Below, piece by piece: positions 1 through 12,700 of a stretch of 64,000 nucleotides of DNA. Source of the DNA: Oscheius sp. JU75 (Eukaryota; Nematoda; Chromadorea; Rhabditida; Rhabditidae); NCBI GenBank assembly GCA_037178855.1, contig JASJZC010000002.1, forward strand, positions 6,212,501-6,276,500, written 5' to 3'. The notes below the pieces were generated by a model, which did no database searches, was not told the DNA's origin, and saw only the letters and a list, made by a program, of their open reading frames with translations. The position numbers and the translations under genes were made by a program. How positions within the stretch are numbered: position 1 is the stretch's first letter; every line of letters begins with the position of its first letter.

Positions 1-1090
1 GGAGTGAACCGAAAGAACACGGCACTTTTAAATGTCGGTTAATAGAACTCTAGTACATTGCCAGCTAAGCCACTACTGTATGCTAAACGACAACTGTTCT
101 GACAGGAAAGTTAGCTAGCTCAGATACTGCAGCTCGGCACGACCAGTCTTTGAGTCAGAAATGTCGTGGTCAGATGCAAACTATAGTATCTGACTCAGAA
201 ATGAGCGAACCTATCCATTATTCAGGCTCTTTCACTGAACTTTGAGATTGGTACTGGTTACCAATAGAGGTTGCTATAGCAGAGTTGAGCCCCAAAGAAG
301 CACAGGGAGTTTGGCACTTTGAGCTCTGTCCCAACGTCAAAAAGTCCAAAGAGGTTATGTTATGGGCACCCGGTATACTGAGAAGATTATAAGGATTTCC
401 CACGTGACGCGTGGAAGATCTCTTCAGCCAACAGATACGCGTGCGGGGGTCGGAAATTACTCTTCGAGTGGCCAATGAAATTGGAGCGTAGAGAGAATAC
501 ACAAAAAGCTGGAAGCAGGGGAAAATGGTTGGAGAGGCTGTAAGGGAGAGGTTACTGTTTTTTCAACATCAGCATCAACTTATGAACAGAAGTCAATAGA
601 CTCAAGGTAGGTATTGTCCTGTTCAGAGCACTAATCTATCATGAATGTGAACTACATCGGAAGACCAAAGGATCAGAGAGAAACACAGAGAGACACAAAT
701 ACACAGATATAGAGAAACATAACAGCTGAGAGAGAGAGAGAGAGAGAGAGTTAGTGACAGTTTGGACCTCATTAACGACATTGACACTACAGTCCATCGT
801 CACTTTCCTGGTAGACTGGTTCCTGTTGATAGACACCACATCCGGTGCTCTCCGCTTGAGCGATTCCCTTTCGGTCTTGGCGACTCTTTCCGCGGTGATA
901 GACTATGTAGAACTGTGACCAGATTGGTATCCAATAGGACTCATGAAAGTAGCAGCGGTAGCGAGGACCAGGTCTCTTGTCTCTTGGGTAGAGAGGTGAC
1001 CGTCTGTGGCGAGAGTCCAGCAGCTTCAACCTTTTAGTTATGCTTTTGCAAGCTTTGTAGAAATCCAAATTTGCAAATTTTGTTGCCTAA
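1..1090. other. upstream stretch without recognisable gene
   Basis: I see no supported coding exon here. Short open frames exist on both strands but lack splice context or recognisable motifs. The stretch contains a GA dinucleotide tract at about 728-750. Confidence 0.5.
728..750. repeat. (AG)n microsatellite
   Basis: Uninterrupted alternating A and G for about 23 bases. Similar CT/GA tracts recur at about 17016-17039, 25952-25972, 41843-41868, 46890-46930 and 49831-49845, so such tracts are common in this genome. Confidence 0.9.
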
Positions 1091-1196
1091 TTTGAATTCC
1101 AAAAACACTATTCTCTTTGCAAGTCAAGGGTAAGTACCAAGACCAAAGTAGAGAGACAACTTTATTAGCTGTTCTATTCTCCCCACTGGACGGACG

Positions 1197-1439
1197 ATGG
1201 CCGAGAAGCGGGACATGGACGCGGCTGGAAACACCTGCCCCACTACCGTCGAGACGAAGCCCAAGATCGCGGATTCGCTGTTCGACGTGAGGAAGAGAGA
1301 CGACGCGCAGCCCGTCCAGTCGACGGAACTCGCCGCCAATCCTGCTGCTCCAGACGAAGCTCCAAAATTCGTCTACAAGAAGTGCTCCAAAGAATACCTG
1401 CGCGTAATGGCCGGATTCAAGCCAACTGGACAAAAGTAG
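1197..1439 (+). CDS. small unknown hydrophilic protein, 80 aa
   Basis: Single open exon starting at ATG 1197 and ending with TAG. No family is recognised. The product is charged, without signal peptide or membrane segment, and ends with a basic tract (KKCSKEYLRVMAGFKPTGQK). Upstream, GTAAGT at about 1130 and TTTATTAG at about 1168 could bound a roughly 39-nt intron in the 5' leader. An AATAAA signal lies at 1451-1456, 12 nt after the stop, which supports a real transcription unit. The leader and first codons are partly duplicated at 9297-9430. The start is chosen because the duplicated segment preserves the same ATG context. Translation is plausible but unproven. Confidence 0.5.
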   Translation: MAEKRDMDAAGNTCPTTVETKPKIADSLFDVRKRDDAQPVQSTELAANPAAPDEAPKFVYKKCSKEYLRVMAGFKPTGQK

Positions 1440-1450
1440 ATAGAATGTCC

Positions 1451-1456
1451 AATAAA
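1451..1456 (+). promoter_or_regulatory. polyadenylation signal AATAAA
   Basis: Canonical hexamer 12 nt downstream of the stop of the 80-aa gene. Confidence 0.6.
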
Positions 1457-2354
1457 ACTATCAACTATCTTTGTGTGTTGGTGCCCGACTCTGTCATTTA
1501 CTGTCTTGTAAAGTCCTCTAAATAACTTTTTGGTCCCTCTACTCGTTCAACTCTACCCCAGATTATCTGGAATCGTCTGGTAACTTCCACTGCTCGTCGT
1601 CTCAAACTGTGGACCCAAGACTAGAGACCCACTCTATCATAGCTAGACGACTACTTCCTTCAGGTAAACTACTCCCTTCTTGTCACTTCTAGTTCAGATC
1701 TTTGCGGAAACCTTACTGGGTGGAATCTACTAGAAGTAGAGGCTACCTTATTCCACGGCTATTAGTTAGTAGGAAACCGGTTAGATTTTAAGAGAAGAAC
1801 ACATCTTGCCATTGGGAATTCCGGAAAAAAGTGAGAAGAGTGCAAAGATTTTTTGGGTTAAAGATAACTTTTGAGCTATAAAAGAACGAGCGAAGTTAAA
1901 CCAGAAGGAATCTCGTTTGAAAAAGGAGAGAGTTAACAAAATTGTGTATGGAATAGTCTACAGATAACAAATTGACGAACTCATTCAAGCTGTTGTACCC
2001 ACAGTTTTTGTACAGTGACTAGGAGAGAATGGAGATCTAAAAACTTAGTTTTGTATGAAACAGACTTGTAATTGTAGCGAACAAAACGAAGCTTCTCTCT
2101 GAAAATTCAGGATGGGCGAAGGAGCACGCCCATTCTGAATGGACTGACCGCGTGGGAGGTCATTTGTTCTTTATAGAATTAGTTGCCCGAAATAGGGAGG
2201 AGAAATGCAATGACCCTTGACTACTATTTCAGAGCGTGGGATTTCATTTCGGGAGGATGACTCACCCTGACATATTGTACTGTTTGGGACGCAACAATTC
2301 CTTTTGAACGTGCTGAGGGTAATACTGAAAAGTCGGACATAAAAGAACTGGAAA
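1457..2354. other. intergenic stretch, nothing recognised
   Basis: AT-rich sequence without supported exons between the small 80-aa gene and the secreted-protein gene at 2355. Confidence 0.5.
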
Positions 2355-3581
2355 ATGAAGAAAAGTCACAACATGCTGGGTTATTTGACTTTCCTCTCCC
2401 TCCTAGAAATTCCCCTCGCCTGTGCACCGGATTGTAATACCTTGCCAATATTTTTCAATCCAAATTCAGATGATAGTAAGGTATTTTCGGTCACTCTCAA
2501 CGGCATCCAGAACCTTGGTCAAGACTGGACTGTCAATCCCAGAAGAACTAGGGAACAGTTGGTCGCGAACCTGAAAGAAGGAGCCAGAAAGGCTGTCAGA
2601 ACTGCTACTGGATTCAAGCAAGGAGAACCAGAAATGAGAGCCTTGACATGGAATTTTGACAGGTAAGCCTTGTGACTTTGTAGAGACTATCCAGTTTAGA
2701 GTCAATTTCCTTCAATGTCAGGATATTTTCGAGATGCAGGATACGACTCTGACGACTACGATAACTGAACGTGAGTGTCTACGTTAGGTATTTTTCCAAG
2801 AGAAGGCATCTTTAATCTTTTTTAATCTCGCAAAAGCCTAAGTTAAAACTGGCTTTCAGAGACATGACACACAGTAAGAATAGATGATATGGCGCCCGAA
2901 TACTCGTTGACAATCAACTGAACTCTTGACATCGCTTTTTCTTTTCAAACTCATTGCCAGCTCTCAGATTCCATTCATTATCTTCTAACGCTGCCCGGTT
3001 ATATTCATATATGTAGTTTTGTCTTGACCAGCTCCGTAGATTCTTATGAAGAGAAGACCATTATCCGTTGGTTTATATCATTCTTTTGTACGTGGACTCT
3101 CAGCGCTGATGGTGAGCTCAAGATGGCAAATTAGACAAGAGAAGTGGTGCCAAGACTTGACTCTCACGTGACGCCGTCTTGCAGAGTCCAAGGGTCAACA
3201 CCTACTTAGTTAGCCTTCTTCAAGAATCTTCTCCGTGATTCTATTGAATTCTCGTATTGTTTTTCCATTCTTTTAAACTCCTATCCCTATATTATTCAAA
3301 CGGTGAAAGTAACCATCAATCGCAATGCGCCATCATGTCGACCACAATCCGTTTTAGTCGTCGGAGTCACCCATTACTGTCTCCAAAAGGACGGCGTCAT
3401 CGAGGGCATCTGTACTGGAAAGAACTGTAATTCAAAGGAGATGACCCAAGTTCCTGCCGAGTACAGCGCTTGGAATTTCCAAGCAGCTTTGGTAATGATG
3501 GCTATACTCTTCGAGATAATCTGTTCAGGACCTCTCAAACACTGGGGTTGCTCTCAAATGGCAAAAGCAGATGCCTCTTGA
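2355..3581 (+). CDS. probable secreted or membrane-anchored cysteine-containing protein, incomplete model
   Basis: The first exon (2355-2662) opens with a hydrophobic signal-like N-terminus (MLGYLTFLSLLEIPLACA) and ends at an AG|GTAAGC donor in phase 2. A second coding block runs to the TGA at 3579-3581. A good TTTTAG acceptor at about 3355 precedes it, and it contains HYCLQK, ICTGKNCNSKE and then a hydrophobic stretch AALVMMAILFEIICSG. The cysteine spacing with terminal CTGKNCN resembles small secreted Ly6/ET-type nematode modules, but I do not claim that family. The phases of the two blocks do not join directly, so at least one exon between 2663 and 3355 is missing from the model. Both blocks being one gene is an inference from spacing and shared strand. 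Confidence 0.35.
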
Positions 3582-3705
3582 CCAATTGAGAGAACGAATC
3601 CAGGCCCAGCTTCGCGAAGACATGTTCGGAAAGGCTGCCCTGTATTTCAATTGAGAAATCGAATGAATATGGTCAATATTATGATTTATTTACCGGGAGA
3701 ATAAC

Positions 3706-4935
3706 TTAATGGAAGAGGTTTCGACTCTGCTGGAACTTTTCACGGCGTGCACGCTTCTCCTCCTCCTCGCGTTTCTTCTCATCCTGCTCCTGCTTGATCT
3801 CTTCCTCAAACTTGGACAGTTTGGTCTGCTCGGCGATCTTAAGAATGTTCTTGTCAGATGGAACGTTATGTGTCTAATCTCTTCCAATCTCTACTATATA
3901 AAGCGAAATTGCTTCTGTGGTGGGCTCTGTCTGTCGGTTTGTTTGCATTTTTGTTTGCGGACATTCCCTGAATTGGGTGACAAGTCAACTTTGGGCCAAA
4001 ACTTTTTCGTCTGCAAAATACCTTAGGGAGACCATAGTTTAGTATTTTTGTCGATTTTTGCTACGTAAAGCCAGTTTTAGCGCGGTTTCAAACAGGGTAT
4101 AAAATGTTACCTTGGCCTGGAAGAAGGATGCAGCTGCCAGGACTCCTTCCTTCGAGACGTCGATGCTCTCTGCCAACTGGTTGAAGACCTCGGAACAGCC
4201 GAGTTCTCCCTTAGCTGCCAGACGGAAAAGGAGGAAAAATTCTCGGAGATTAATTTTTCCGTCCTGGTCTTCATCGACCTTCTTGATAATCTCTTTCAGA
4301 GCAATGTGAGTCTGAGCCTCGCCAAGTTTCTCCATCATCCTCTTCAGCTCCATGAAGTCGATGAAGCCGTCACCATCTTCATCATATCTGGAATAATTGA
4401 AAATGTAATCAATCGAAAATTTCCAGTAATCGAACGAAAGACCTTACGGGTGAAAATCTGTATAATTTATGCACAATAATGATAGCAACACGTCGTATTT
4501 CTATCATTTTCTGGTACAAAAAGAAACTTTTGAGTTCTGCGATGCCGTACAAAGATGTAGCGCTTGATTTGCTCTACAACTTTGCTGAACATAGATAGCC
4601 AGGAAAAGACGATCTTTGGTCCAAAAACGTACCAAGGAATCGCGCGCTCATCTCCACCCCCAGATTCAGAAGTCATAAATCCTAAGAAAACTACAGCTAA
4701 GAGTGTCAAATTTTAAGGGACTGTCTCTAAACCCACTTTTTGAAAGTCTCCGTAAGCGATTTGATCTGTTTCCTCGTCAATTCCGAGAACTCTGTGTAGA
4801 TGCTCATCTTGCGGTTGACGAACTGCGGAGCGACATCGCCTGGAAATGGTGTCTATACTTTCAAAACCAAAACACAAGTATTTTGTGCTATGTCAAAAAC
4901 TAACCGAGTTTGTAAATGTTTTCCTGGTCCTGCAT
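3706..4935 (-). CDS. EFHD: EF-hand protein of the swiprosin (EFHD1/EFHD2) family
   Basis: Four exons (4905-4935, 4737-4839, 4111-4387, 3706-3873) join in phase into 192 aa. Two EF-hand loops are visible, DEDGDGFIDFME and DEDQDGKINLRE. Between and after them come the family hallmarks ELKRMMEKLGEAQTH and SIDVSKEGVLAAASFFQAK, then a C-terminal basic/acidic coiled coil (KFEEEIKQEQDEKKREEEKR) ending QSRNLFH. Swiprosins bind calcium and actin and regulate the cytoskeleton and mitochondria; that role is family knowledge. The N-terminus starting MQDQENIYKLGDVAP is shorter than the 240-aa vertebrate protein. An upstream in-frame extension exists but lacks a clear start. The last exon uses a pyrimidine-poor GATTAG acceptor. 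Family assignment is firm; the exact N-terminus is not. Confidence 0.85.
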
Positions 4936-5986
4936 CCTGAGAGAACGTGGGTCTATATCTGACTGAGGAACTAGACAAAGGAGGGACGCTGAGAATTTGA
5001 AAAGCGGGCGCGAATGGAGACGCGAAAACAACTACGTATATCAAGAGAGGAGGGGCAATGAATCAGCTGGTCAACGGGTGACACACAGGGCAGTAAAAAT
5101 AGAGAATCTCGTTGAAAGGGAGCGTGGGAAGAATCTCTCATGTTTCCTGTGAGTAGTCTCTACTGGGTCCAGAGTATCGCTCTGTCTCTCTCTGTTCGTC
5201 CAGTAGGGGAGAGTAGAACAGCTTGTGGAATTGTCGATCTGGACTGGACCTAACCCTTGACTTTCCAAGAGATTAAGTTTTTTTTGAAGCTCAAACTAGG
5301 AAACAGTTCGCAAAGATAGAAAGATTCTATAACCCTTTCAAAACACTAATTGAAAGCTGTTGGAATCTCGCCCCAGAAGGTCGCCTTTCCATAAAATGGA
5401 AGACACTTCCTAGTCACCACTACCGCTGCTACCTTCGTAACTCCCATTGGAGGTTAATCTAGCAACAGTTCTACCAAGTCTGTAACCACAGACTCTGGGA
5501 GTTGCTAAGACCGAGAGGCAGAGAACACTAGGTGTACCGGTCCTATGCCCTATCGCTGTCTCTCTGTCACTCACAAGTGGGGTTGTCTTGTGATTTGGGA
5601 TGAGTCAGCTTCGGATTTCGAGTGTCGCACTTGACGTGATGCTACAAATGCAGTGGGAAAACAAGGAAGGTCATGTCAAATTTTTGGAATGAAGCAGGGA
5701 TCAATTTCTCAAAGAAACGCCCAGTAAAATAAAATTGGGAGGGCTAATAGAAAACAGAAAAAGTGAGAGAATGGCTCAAGCGTCTAAGAGTGTTGAAATA
5801 GGCAAAGGACACTCGGATTCGAAACAAGCGGCTAGGTCTCGCAAAAGGTCAGCGGATAGACTAAAGAAGCCCGATGCGGCTGGTTGATTATGCATTGTGG
5901 GTAAGGAGAACCAGGTGAAGAGATCAATGTCCTCTCTCTCAGTTTTTGGGCGCCAAAATAAGGCCGCTCGACCACTATACAATCTG
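4936..5986. other. intergenic, no supported gene
   Basis: No recognisable exons. A possible alternative terminal exon of the minus-strand gene upstream ends at a TGA near 5776 (frame DLAACFESECPLPISTLLDA). Confidence 0.4.
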
Positions 5987-8710
5987 CTAATTGGCCGCGA
6001 GGACGCACCCCAAAATCTTCATAACAAACATTTGCATACCGTCGTTGATTTTCCTCTGCCTCTCCAGCAGTTTCTCCAGCTCTTCCGGATTCTCTTCTGG
6101 GGCCTTCTATAACCCGAATCGGTTAGAAAGAGCGGAGAGGAACTGACCTTAACCGGCTTCGGAGATTGTGGCTTCGGGGAGGAGGGTGCTTCAATGGACA
6201 TGAGCGGATCACAGAGGAGACCCAGTGGACTGACAAAGGACTTCTAAAAACTCGATTGAGTGTATGAAGAAATGGAATAGCCGATATAAGCAGTGAGTCA
6301 GCCAGATGGCTAGCACGTGCGAGAAGGCTGTAAACTATGAGTAGTATCTTTTTCGGAATTTACCGTCTCTGACCAAAATATTTTGCAATGAAGGATAGGC
6401 TCAGATGTTGACCACCTTTCCTAGCTGGGACCTTTTCACGAACCTGTACCTGCCAGTAAACAAGTCCCGTCCGAACGATAAAACTATCTTTCTTTTGCAC
6501 TTGAGCTAAAGATTGGAAACAATCCAAAGCATATCTGTTGAAGGTGTTAAGAATATCTACCGAAAACTCTCTTATGACACAGCAAGATGATGTTCTAAGA
6601 AACAGCTTCTTTCTGATTCTCAATGAGCAGAGAATAGATAAAATACAGCGAATGGTCCGCTGGTCAAGAAAAACTCACTTGTTTGAGCAACGTGTTCACA
6701 TTAGCCCACGCTTTTACATATCTATTCAACTTGGTTAGGCGTCTTTAATTTTAATCATAAGATTTCAACCTCAAAGTCGGTCTCTTTCAGAAATGTGCGA
6801 GATATGTGATTCCCGCCTTATTTGCAACTTAGTTGGTCCAATCTATAATTGATGAGGGATCTAATTTGTCCCACAATTCAATATAAGGTCTGTAAGGGAA
6901 ACTATCAGATATTAGAATGTGTCGAGGCGTATAATACTGTACAAATTTGTTATGTCCTGTCAATCTCTAGCAATCTGTTGATCGCAAAAACAGAAAAAAA
7001 ATTTATAGACCCTTACCTTCGTGACAACAGGAGACTGTGGTCGACTGTTAGTCGGCGTCTGAGGCTTGGGTGCCGTGGGCGGTGGAGGCGACTTCAGTCT
7101 GGAAATAACTGACTCTCTCTCGCATGATAATCATAGTCACTCACCCGCATTCCTGTCTAATCGCCTCCATCAGCAGAGGCGACGGTACGAACTGTTTCTT
7201 CTGGGCTGTGGGTGAGGAGACTACTGTCTCGTCCAGTGATCTTGGTGGCTTTGCAGGAGCCTTCTTCTCTTCTTCAGCCTTCCGTCTTTCTTCCTCCTCG
7301 ACTTCCTTCTGCATCTGTTCTTCAAGTTCTTCGAAGGAGGTCTTGCGGGCTTCTATCGTACTCGAACTGGGTTCTTCCTTGCCTTCTGGTTTCTCAGGTG
7401 TACTGTCTCGACAAATGTCCCCTATCAAGTTGGCAGCAGGCTCTGCCTCCACCTTATCGGCGACAGGAACTGCTGGTACCAAAGGAGTGGTATCAACTAT
7501 TGTTCCCAAAGGAGGTGTAGATCCAGTCTCTGTCTCTTTAACTGGTTCGGATCTGGATTCCAGAGAGACAACTGGAGCCACAGGGCCTGCGTTGATCACT
7601 GGATCCGTGCTGACTGCAGGAACTGCTAGAGCCGCTGGATTCGGGTGGATCACTGTAGATAAAGGTTTCTCATCCTCCTTGACCACCTCATCCGCAGACT
7701 TTTTAGCTCTCTGAGCAGCCAACTTCCTCTCCAGTTCACTCCCATCCTCTTCCGGACTCGCAGCCTTCTTCAACACTCCCGGTTTGTGATGCTCTACTGG
7801 CACTATGGGATTCTTTGGCACGGCGTTGACTGGCTGAGGCTGGTCCTTCAGAATCCAGTCTCGGATGGTCTGCTTCGGGGGAAGAGGTGATTTGGATGGA
7901 GAAGCTGGACTCGTCTGTGAAGATGGAGGAGAGTTTAGCTGAAAGACGGGCAGTTTTTAACGGAATAGCATGCGGCTGTCTCGGAACTCAGGATCTCTCT
8001 CTCTCTATTTACGTATCCGTCATGTGGGAGAGAGACAAAAATGATTCGAGCGGATACGGCATGGAAGAAATCAGCCTGGGAGCTTTTTTGCGCAATTGTG
8101 GAATTCTAGCCAAATATCCTACATAAATCTCTTGAACTTGAATGTGCAGCACAAGGCGGCGCGCTTGCGTTCATTTTGCAGAAGAGCCCCAACTTCAGAA
8201 TTTTTCTTACAGCTTTTTGCCTTAAAAACAAACAAATTCATCTCGAAATCCTCAAGAAGAGATCCAAATGACCCTTGACCAAATAGTGGTCCTGAAACAG
8301 TTTCAAGTGTCTCTCCATCTCCCTGGCGCGTCAACTCAAGTGCCAGCTCTATGTTTTCCGTGAATCTGCGCACATTCCTAGTGTTTTCTTCATATTTTTA
8401 GGCTGAACAGCTTGAGGCAAGTCAATCCAGTCAAGAGGCAAAACTCACGGATGTCTGGTAGTTGTTGTTCTCCTCTTGAACTTCGAGCGCTTTCAGAATC
8501 AGTTCGTCCACCGAGAAGGAAGGGTCTGAGGCCACGTAGGGGTTCTCGACTACCTAAAAACCGTCGATTGTCCTCCAAATGTTGTGATCTAACCTTTTTG
8601 GGCATTTCTGGGACTGGAGGTGGTGATGAACCTTCAGGCTTCTGCTCGGACTCCTCTCCAGTAAAGGCTAGGCGTTTCGCCAACTTTGCGGCCAATTCCT
8701 TATCGGCCAT
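5987..8710 (-). CDS. proline-rich coiled-coil protein with WH2-like motif, 437 aa model
   Basis: Six exons (8594-8710, 8449-8553, 7145-7938, 7017-7098, 6148-6243, 5987-6106) join in phase. The order is: a helical N-terminus (ADKELAAKLAKRLAFTGE); a conserved-looking block VVENPYVASDPSFSVDELIL; proline/serine-rich linkers; a glutamate-rich coiled coil (EELEEQMQKEVEEEERRKAE); then PLLMEAIRQECGLKS, spanning an exon junction and resembling the actin-binding WH2 pattern LLxxIRxxxxLK; more proline-rich sequence with PPPP and SP repeats; and a short terminal helix (EELEKLLERQRKIND). An actin-regulatory role is an inference from that one motif. A TTTTCAG acceptor lies 5 nt before the ATG. The last exon could instead splice at G|GTATGC to a downstream exon. 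The long introns at 6244-7016 and 7939-8448 hold no clear exon. I do not recognise the family. Confidence 0.6.
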
Positions 8711-9720
8711 TGTGTCTGAAAATGGGAGCTTGACGAAAAAGAATGAGGGTGGCAGAAAAGACAGTGACCGGCCGAGATCAGCAGCCGAGACGACCGGATT
8801 GACGGAGGGCGGGAGGGAGAGAGAGAGGATATCAGCTGTACACCTCGGCCGGGCAGCACACATTGAGTCAGCCGGGGAGCCTGGAGAGCCACAAGGTACA
8901 ACGAATTGAATCGAGAGGTTATTGGGAGTTTGCAGAGAGACAGAGGAACAGAGGTTACATCCAGTATCCTTCCATTGTCTAACGTCCACCACCAAATAGA
9001 CTGGATTCGCTTGGTAGACTAATCTTCCCAGTGTACTCCTCTCGCTTGACTGACTCTCTAGACGAATACTTGTATCCATGCTGACAGTATCGGTAGAACT
9101 GAAGCTAAATTGTTCTCCGATTGGACTCTTGGACGAAGGAGCAGTAGCAATGGTCAGGAACTTGTCTTCTAGAGTAGAGAAGCAACCATCTGAGGAAGGC
9201 TCGTACAGCTACTAGCTTCTAATTTGTTCTCCGATTGGACCCTTGGACGAAGAAGACCACCTTTGGAAACTTTGCAGAAACTTTCTCCACTGTAAACCTT
9301 ATTTTAGTTCCAAAAAGACATAATCTCTTGGCAAGTCAAGGGTAAGTGTCAATTCCAGTCTGGGGAGGCAACTTCAGAAGCTGTTCTTCTCTCCCACTGG
9401 ACGGGCGATGGTTGAGAAGCGGGATATGTACCAAATTGGAGATAAGAGACAGATAGGGTTTCTACCAGACCACAGTCAAACTTTCCCACCACCCTCTGAA
9501 CAAATTCAATCCAATCGATCACTGTGATGCTCTGACTCACACCCAGCTGATATATGACAGCCCATTTCTCTTGCTACTTCTCTGACTCATCTGTTTTCAC
9601 TCAACTCTCTATCTATTTTCCCAACAACTGTCTCTGTTATTCTTTCGTAAGTTCATTGTGAAAGCATGTCAGATATGATAGCAGGCGACTAGAGGATACC
9701 CGTGGCCTGAGTTCCTGAGC
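8711..9720. other. intergenic region with internal repeats and a gene-fragment duplication
   Basis: Two near copies of TTCTCCGATTGGAC(T/C)CTTGGACGAAG occur at about 9113 and 9229. They are followed at 9297-9430 by a diverged copy of the leader and first codons of the small gene at 1197. No intact gene is seen. Confidence 0.6.
9297..9430 (+). pseudogene. diverged partial copy of the 5' part of the gene at 1197
   Basis: Shares GCAAGTCAAGGGTAAGT, CCCACTGGACG-GCGATGG and GAGAAGCGGGA with 1091-1230, including the putative leader donor and the ATG. Similarity ends after about ten codons, and the downstream frame is not maintained, so it is a fragment. Confidence 0.65.
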
Positions 9721-12700
9721 TTATTGGTAGGATTCGATTGGGGGACAGGTGCAAACCAGGTTCCTAAAAGGCAGATTTTTGAAGAGGGAGTTGGAATACT
9801 CACTTGTCTCCGTACTGATCATCTACACGACCGACTGTTGGCCAGGTCTTGTGATGACACCAAGGCTTGGGGAAGGCGGCCAGTTCTCTGGAGTAGGGCA
9901 TGTCCCAAGAATCACTGAGTACTTTGGGAAGGGTGTGAGGAGCCATCTGAAAGAGAGAATCATAGATGAAAGTGACAATGACTCTCATCTTTCACAAATC
10001 TAGTCAATTCGTATAGTTTTTACGAGCGGCCACGTGTTTCTCACAGAGGTTGTGATGTTACACCCCGCTGTCCCGGGCACTGACCACGACAAAAAGGAGT
10101 CAAAACGAACCTTGAGTGGATTACGCTGTCGGTCGAGCTCTCCCCGTTCGATCATGGCGATTTCCTCACGAATGGCCAAGAGGGAATCCACGAGTCTGTC
10201 CATCTCTCCCTTGTCTTCGGACTCGGTCGGCTCGATCATGAGACAGTCATTGACAGGCCATGACATGGTCGGGGAATGGAAACCGTAGTCCATCAGACGT
10301 TTGGCGACGTCAACAACTTCAATTCCTGCCGTCTTCTTGAATGGCTTGCAGTCAATGATGAACTCGTGAGCGACCAATCCCTGCTCGTCCTTGTACACAA
10401 TTCTGTAGGCAGTCTCCAGACGTCTGGCCATATAGTTGGCGTTCAAAATTGCTATCTGGGAAGCCTTCTTGAGTCCATTCTGTCCCATCATTCGAATGTA
10501 GGCCCAGGTGATCGGAAGGATACTGGCAGAGCCCCAAGGAGCAGCCGAAACCGCTCCGGATTTTCTTCCCTCGACTGGGATGACTGGGTGTCCGGGTAGG
10601 AAGGGGGCCAGATGTTTCTTGACTCCGATCGGACCGATTCCCGGTCCACCACCTCCATGGGGAATGCAGAAAGTCTTGTGGAGGTTCAGATGGGAGACGT
10701 CGCTTCCGTAGTCGCCGGGGCGGCAGAGACCGACCTGAAACTGTTACTATTTTTCAGTTTCTCTATCCCTTGCCTGAGCATTCATGTTTGCTCCATCCAG
10801 GTAGACCTGACCTCCGTGCTCATGAACCTTAGCACAGACATCCTTGATCGAGGACTCGAACACTCCATGAGTCGATGGATAGGTGACCATGATAGCAGCC
10901 AGTTCTTTTGCGTGTTTCTCAGCCTTGGCTGCCAAATCCTTGTAATTTATGTTTCCATGATGGTCAGCGTCCACGACCACGACTCTCATGTTAGCCATGC
11001 TGGCCGAAGCAGGATTGGTTCCATGTGCCGATGTCGGGATGAGACAGACGTTTCTATGATCCTGTCCAATGGACTGGAAGTAGTTCCTAATGGTCAAAAG
11101 GCCAGCATACTCTCCGTTGGCTCCGGAATTGGGCTGGAGACTGAAATTTGCTTGTGTAAACTCTTCCTTGAATGATTAACACCTGAAGTTATCGTAGCCT
11201 GTCACCTCACAGAGCCACTTCTGGAGATCATTGAAAATCTGCTGATATCCTTCTGTCTGGCTGGGAGGAGCGAAGGGATGGATTCCGTTGAAGCCTTCCC
11301 AGGTGATTGGCTGGAAATCTACTATAAGAAAATACTTTAAGTTGCTGGTCTCTACCTCGGCAAGCGAACGCTAACACGGTGTGAGTCCTCTAACTCAGTT
11401 TTATAGTTCAAGATTACATTTTCAAAGCTTTCGATGTTTTGCAAACTTGTAGAACAGACCAATATCTACAACTTTGCAGAGCACTGTCAGACAGAAAAAT
11501 ATATCGTTATTGTGAAGCATTGGTTAGAAACTGATTTTGGGGCCGTGACTGATAGACGCGCAACTAAACCGAGAGTTTCCGGCATCAACACAACACTTTA
11601 GAGTCCGATTGGATCAAAGCCGATGTCTAAAAACAGCTCAAAACCCACGATTAACTCAGCACTGGCATTAAGCTTCATGGTACAGGATCCCAGAGGAATC
11701 ATCGAGTGAACGAGGGAGACGTCCTTGTTTTCCAGTCTCTTCATGTACCTGCAACCGATTTATATTCATGGAACCGTCAGAAAACTTGGTCTTCATTGTT
11801 CAGGATCTTTAACTTCAGGTTTTGTCAAGGCGCTTTCACTTCTAAACTATTTGTCAATTTGACAAGACTTGACAAGTTTCTAGAATCATATACAAACAGT
11901 CTAATGCCTTGCTCCCGTCCTCGACAGTTGTCGGCTTCTCCGCCTCTACCATCAGAAAATCAAATTTCGTAGCATCTTTTGACCAAAAGGAAATAGACAG
12001 AGCCTGATGTAGTCCCGAGTAAGCCAGGCTTCAGTCCAGATCTATGTCTAGCCTGTGGGTCAAATCGGCTTCGGTCAGCAAAACGGGTGTTAGAGTGGAG
12101 CTGGCGTCTCAATATTGCCAAAAATCTTTTGCACAGAATTCAAGAAACGTTGCTAGAACTTGCTGCCTCTAATCAAAAGCTTTCAGAGGTCCATGGCTCT
12201 GTTGGTCCACGACTCTCCACAAAAATCGTCCACTCTACAGGGACCTTGTGATAGACGAAGCTTTCCATGGCTCCATGCGTATTGCTGCTGTTGTGCTCTC
12301 TTACGGTGACTGGCAATTCTTTAGACAAATCTATGTGCATCTGTCTTATCCTACCTTGTTCAATGACATCTGTTCTGTCTCTGTTCTTATTAGGTAGCTG
12401 CTACTGTCCCTTGTCCACTGTTGCCCTGACCCACCTTACAAGCTGTGCCTCACTGTGATGCGTATTGAAGACCGGATGTTCCAAGAACTGCGAGACACGA
12501 GCATGGTCACTGTTTCCAATCAGCGGAGCGGGAATCTCAGAGACGTCGACTTCATGCTCCTTCAAGAGAGTTCCGTTGTTGAAGACGTAGATCAAATCGG
12601 CCAAATCGTGGCTCTTAGTGGTTTCGTCGAGCGAGACCCCAACAGCGCCATCTTCAAAGTACCGCAAGTTTATCTGCTTCTCTTCGGCTCTCTTCTTTAC

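Noticed and set aside
7124-7714. 196-aa serine-rich plus-strand frame
   Set aside because: Antisense shadow of the large exon of the WH2-like gene, which has consistent splice sites and coding motifs.
8119-8373. Minus-strand frame RRFTENIELALELTRQGDGE inside an intron of the WH2-like gene
   Set aside because: An acceptor exists but the phase does not fit the neighbouring exons and no donor keeps the frame; kept as intron.
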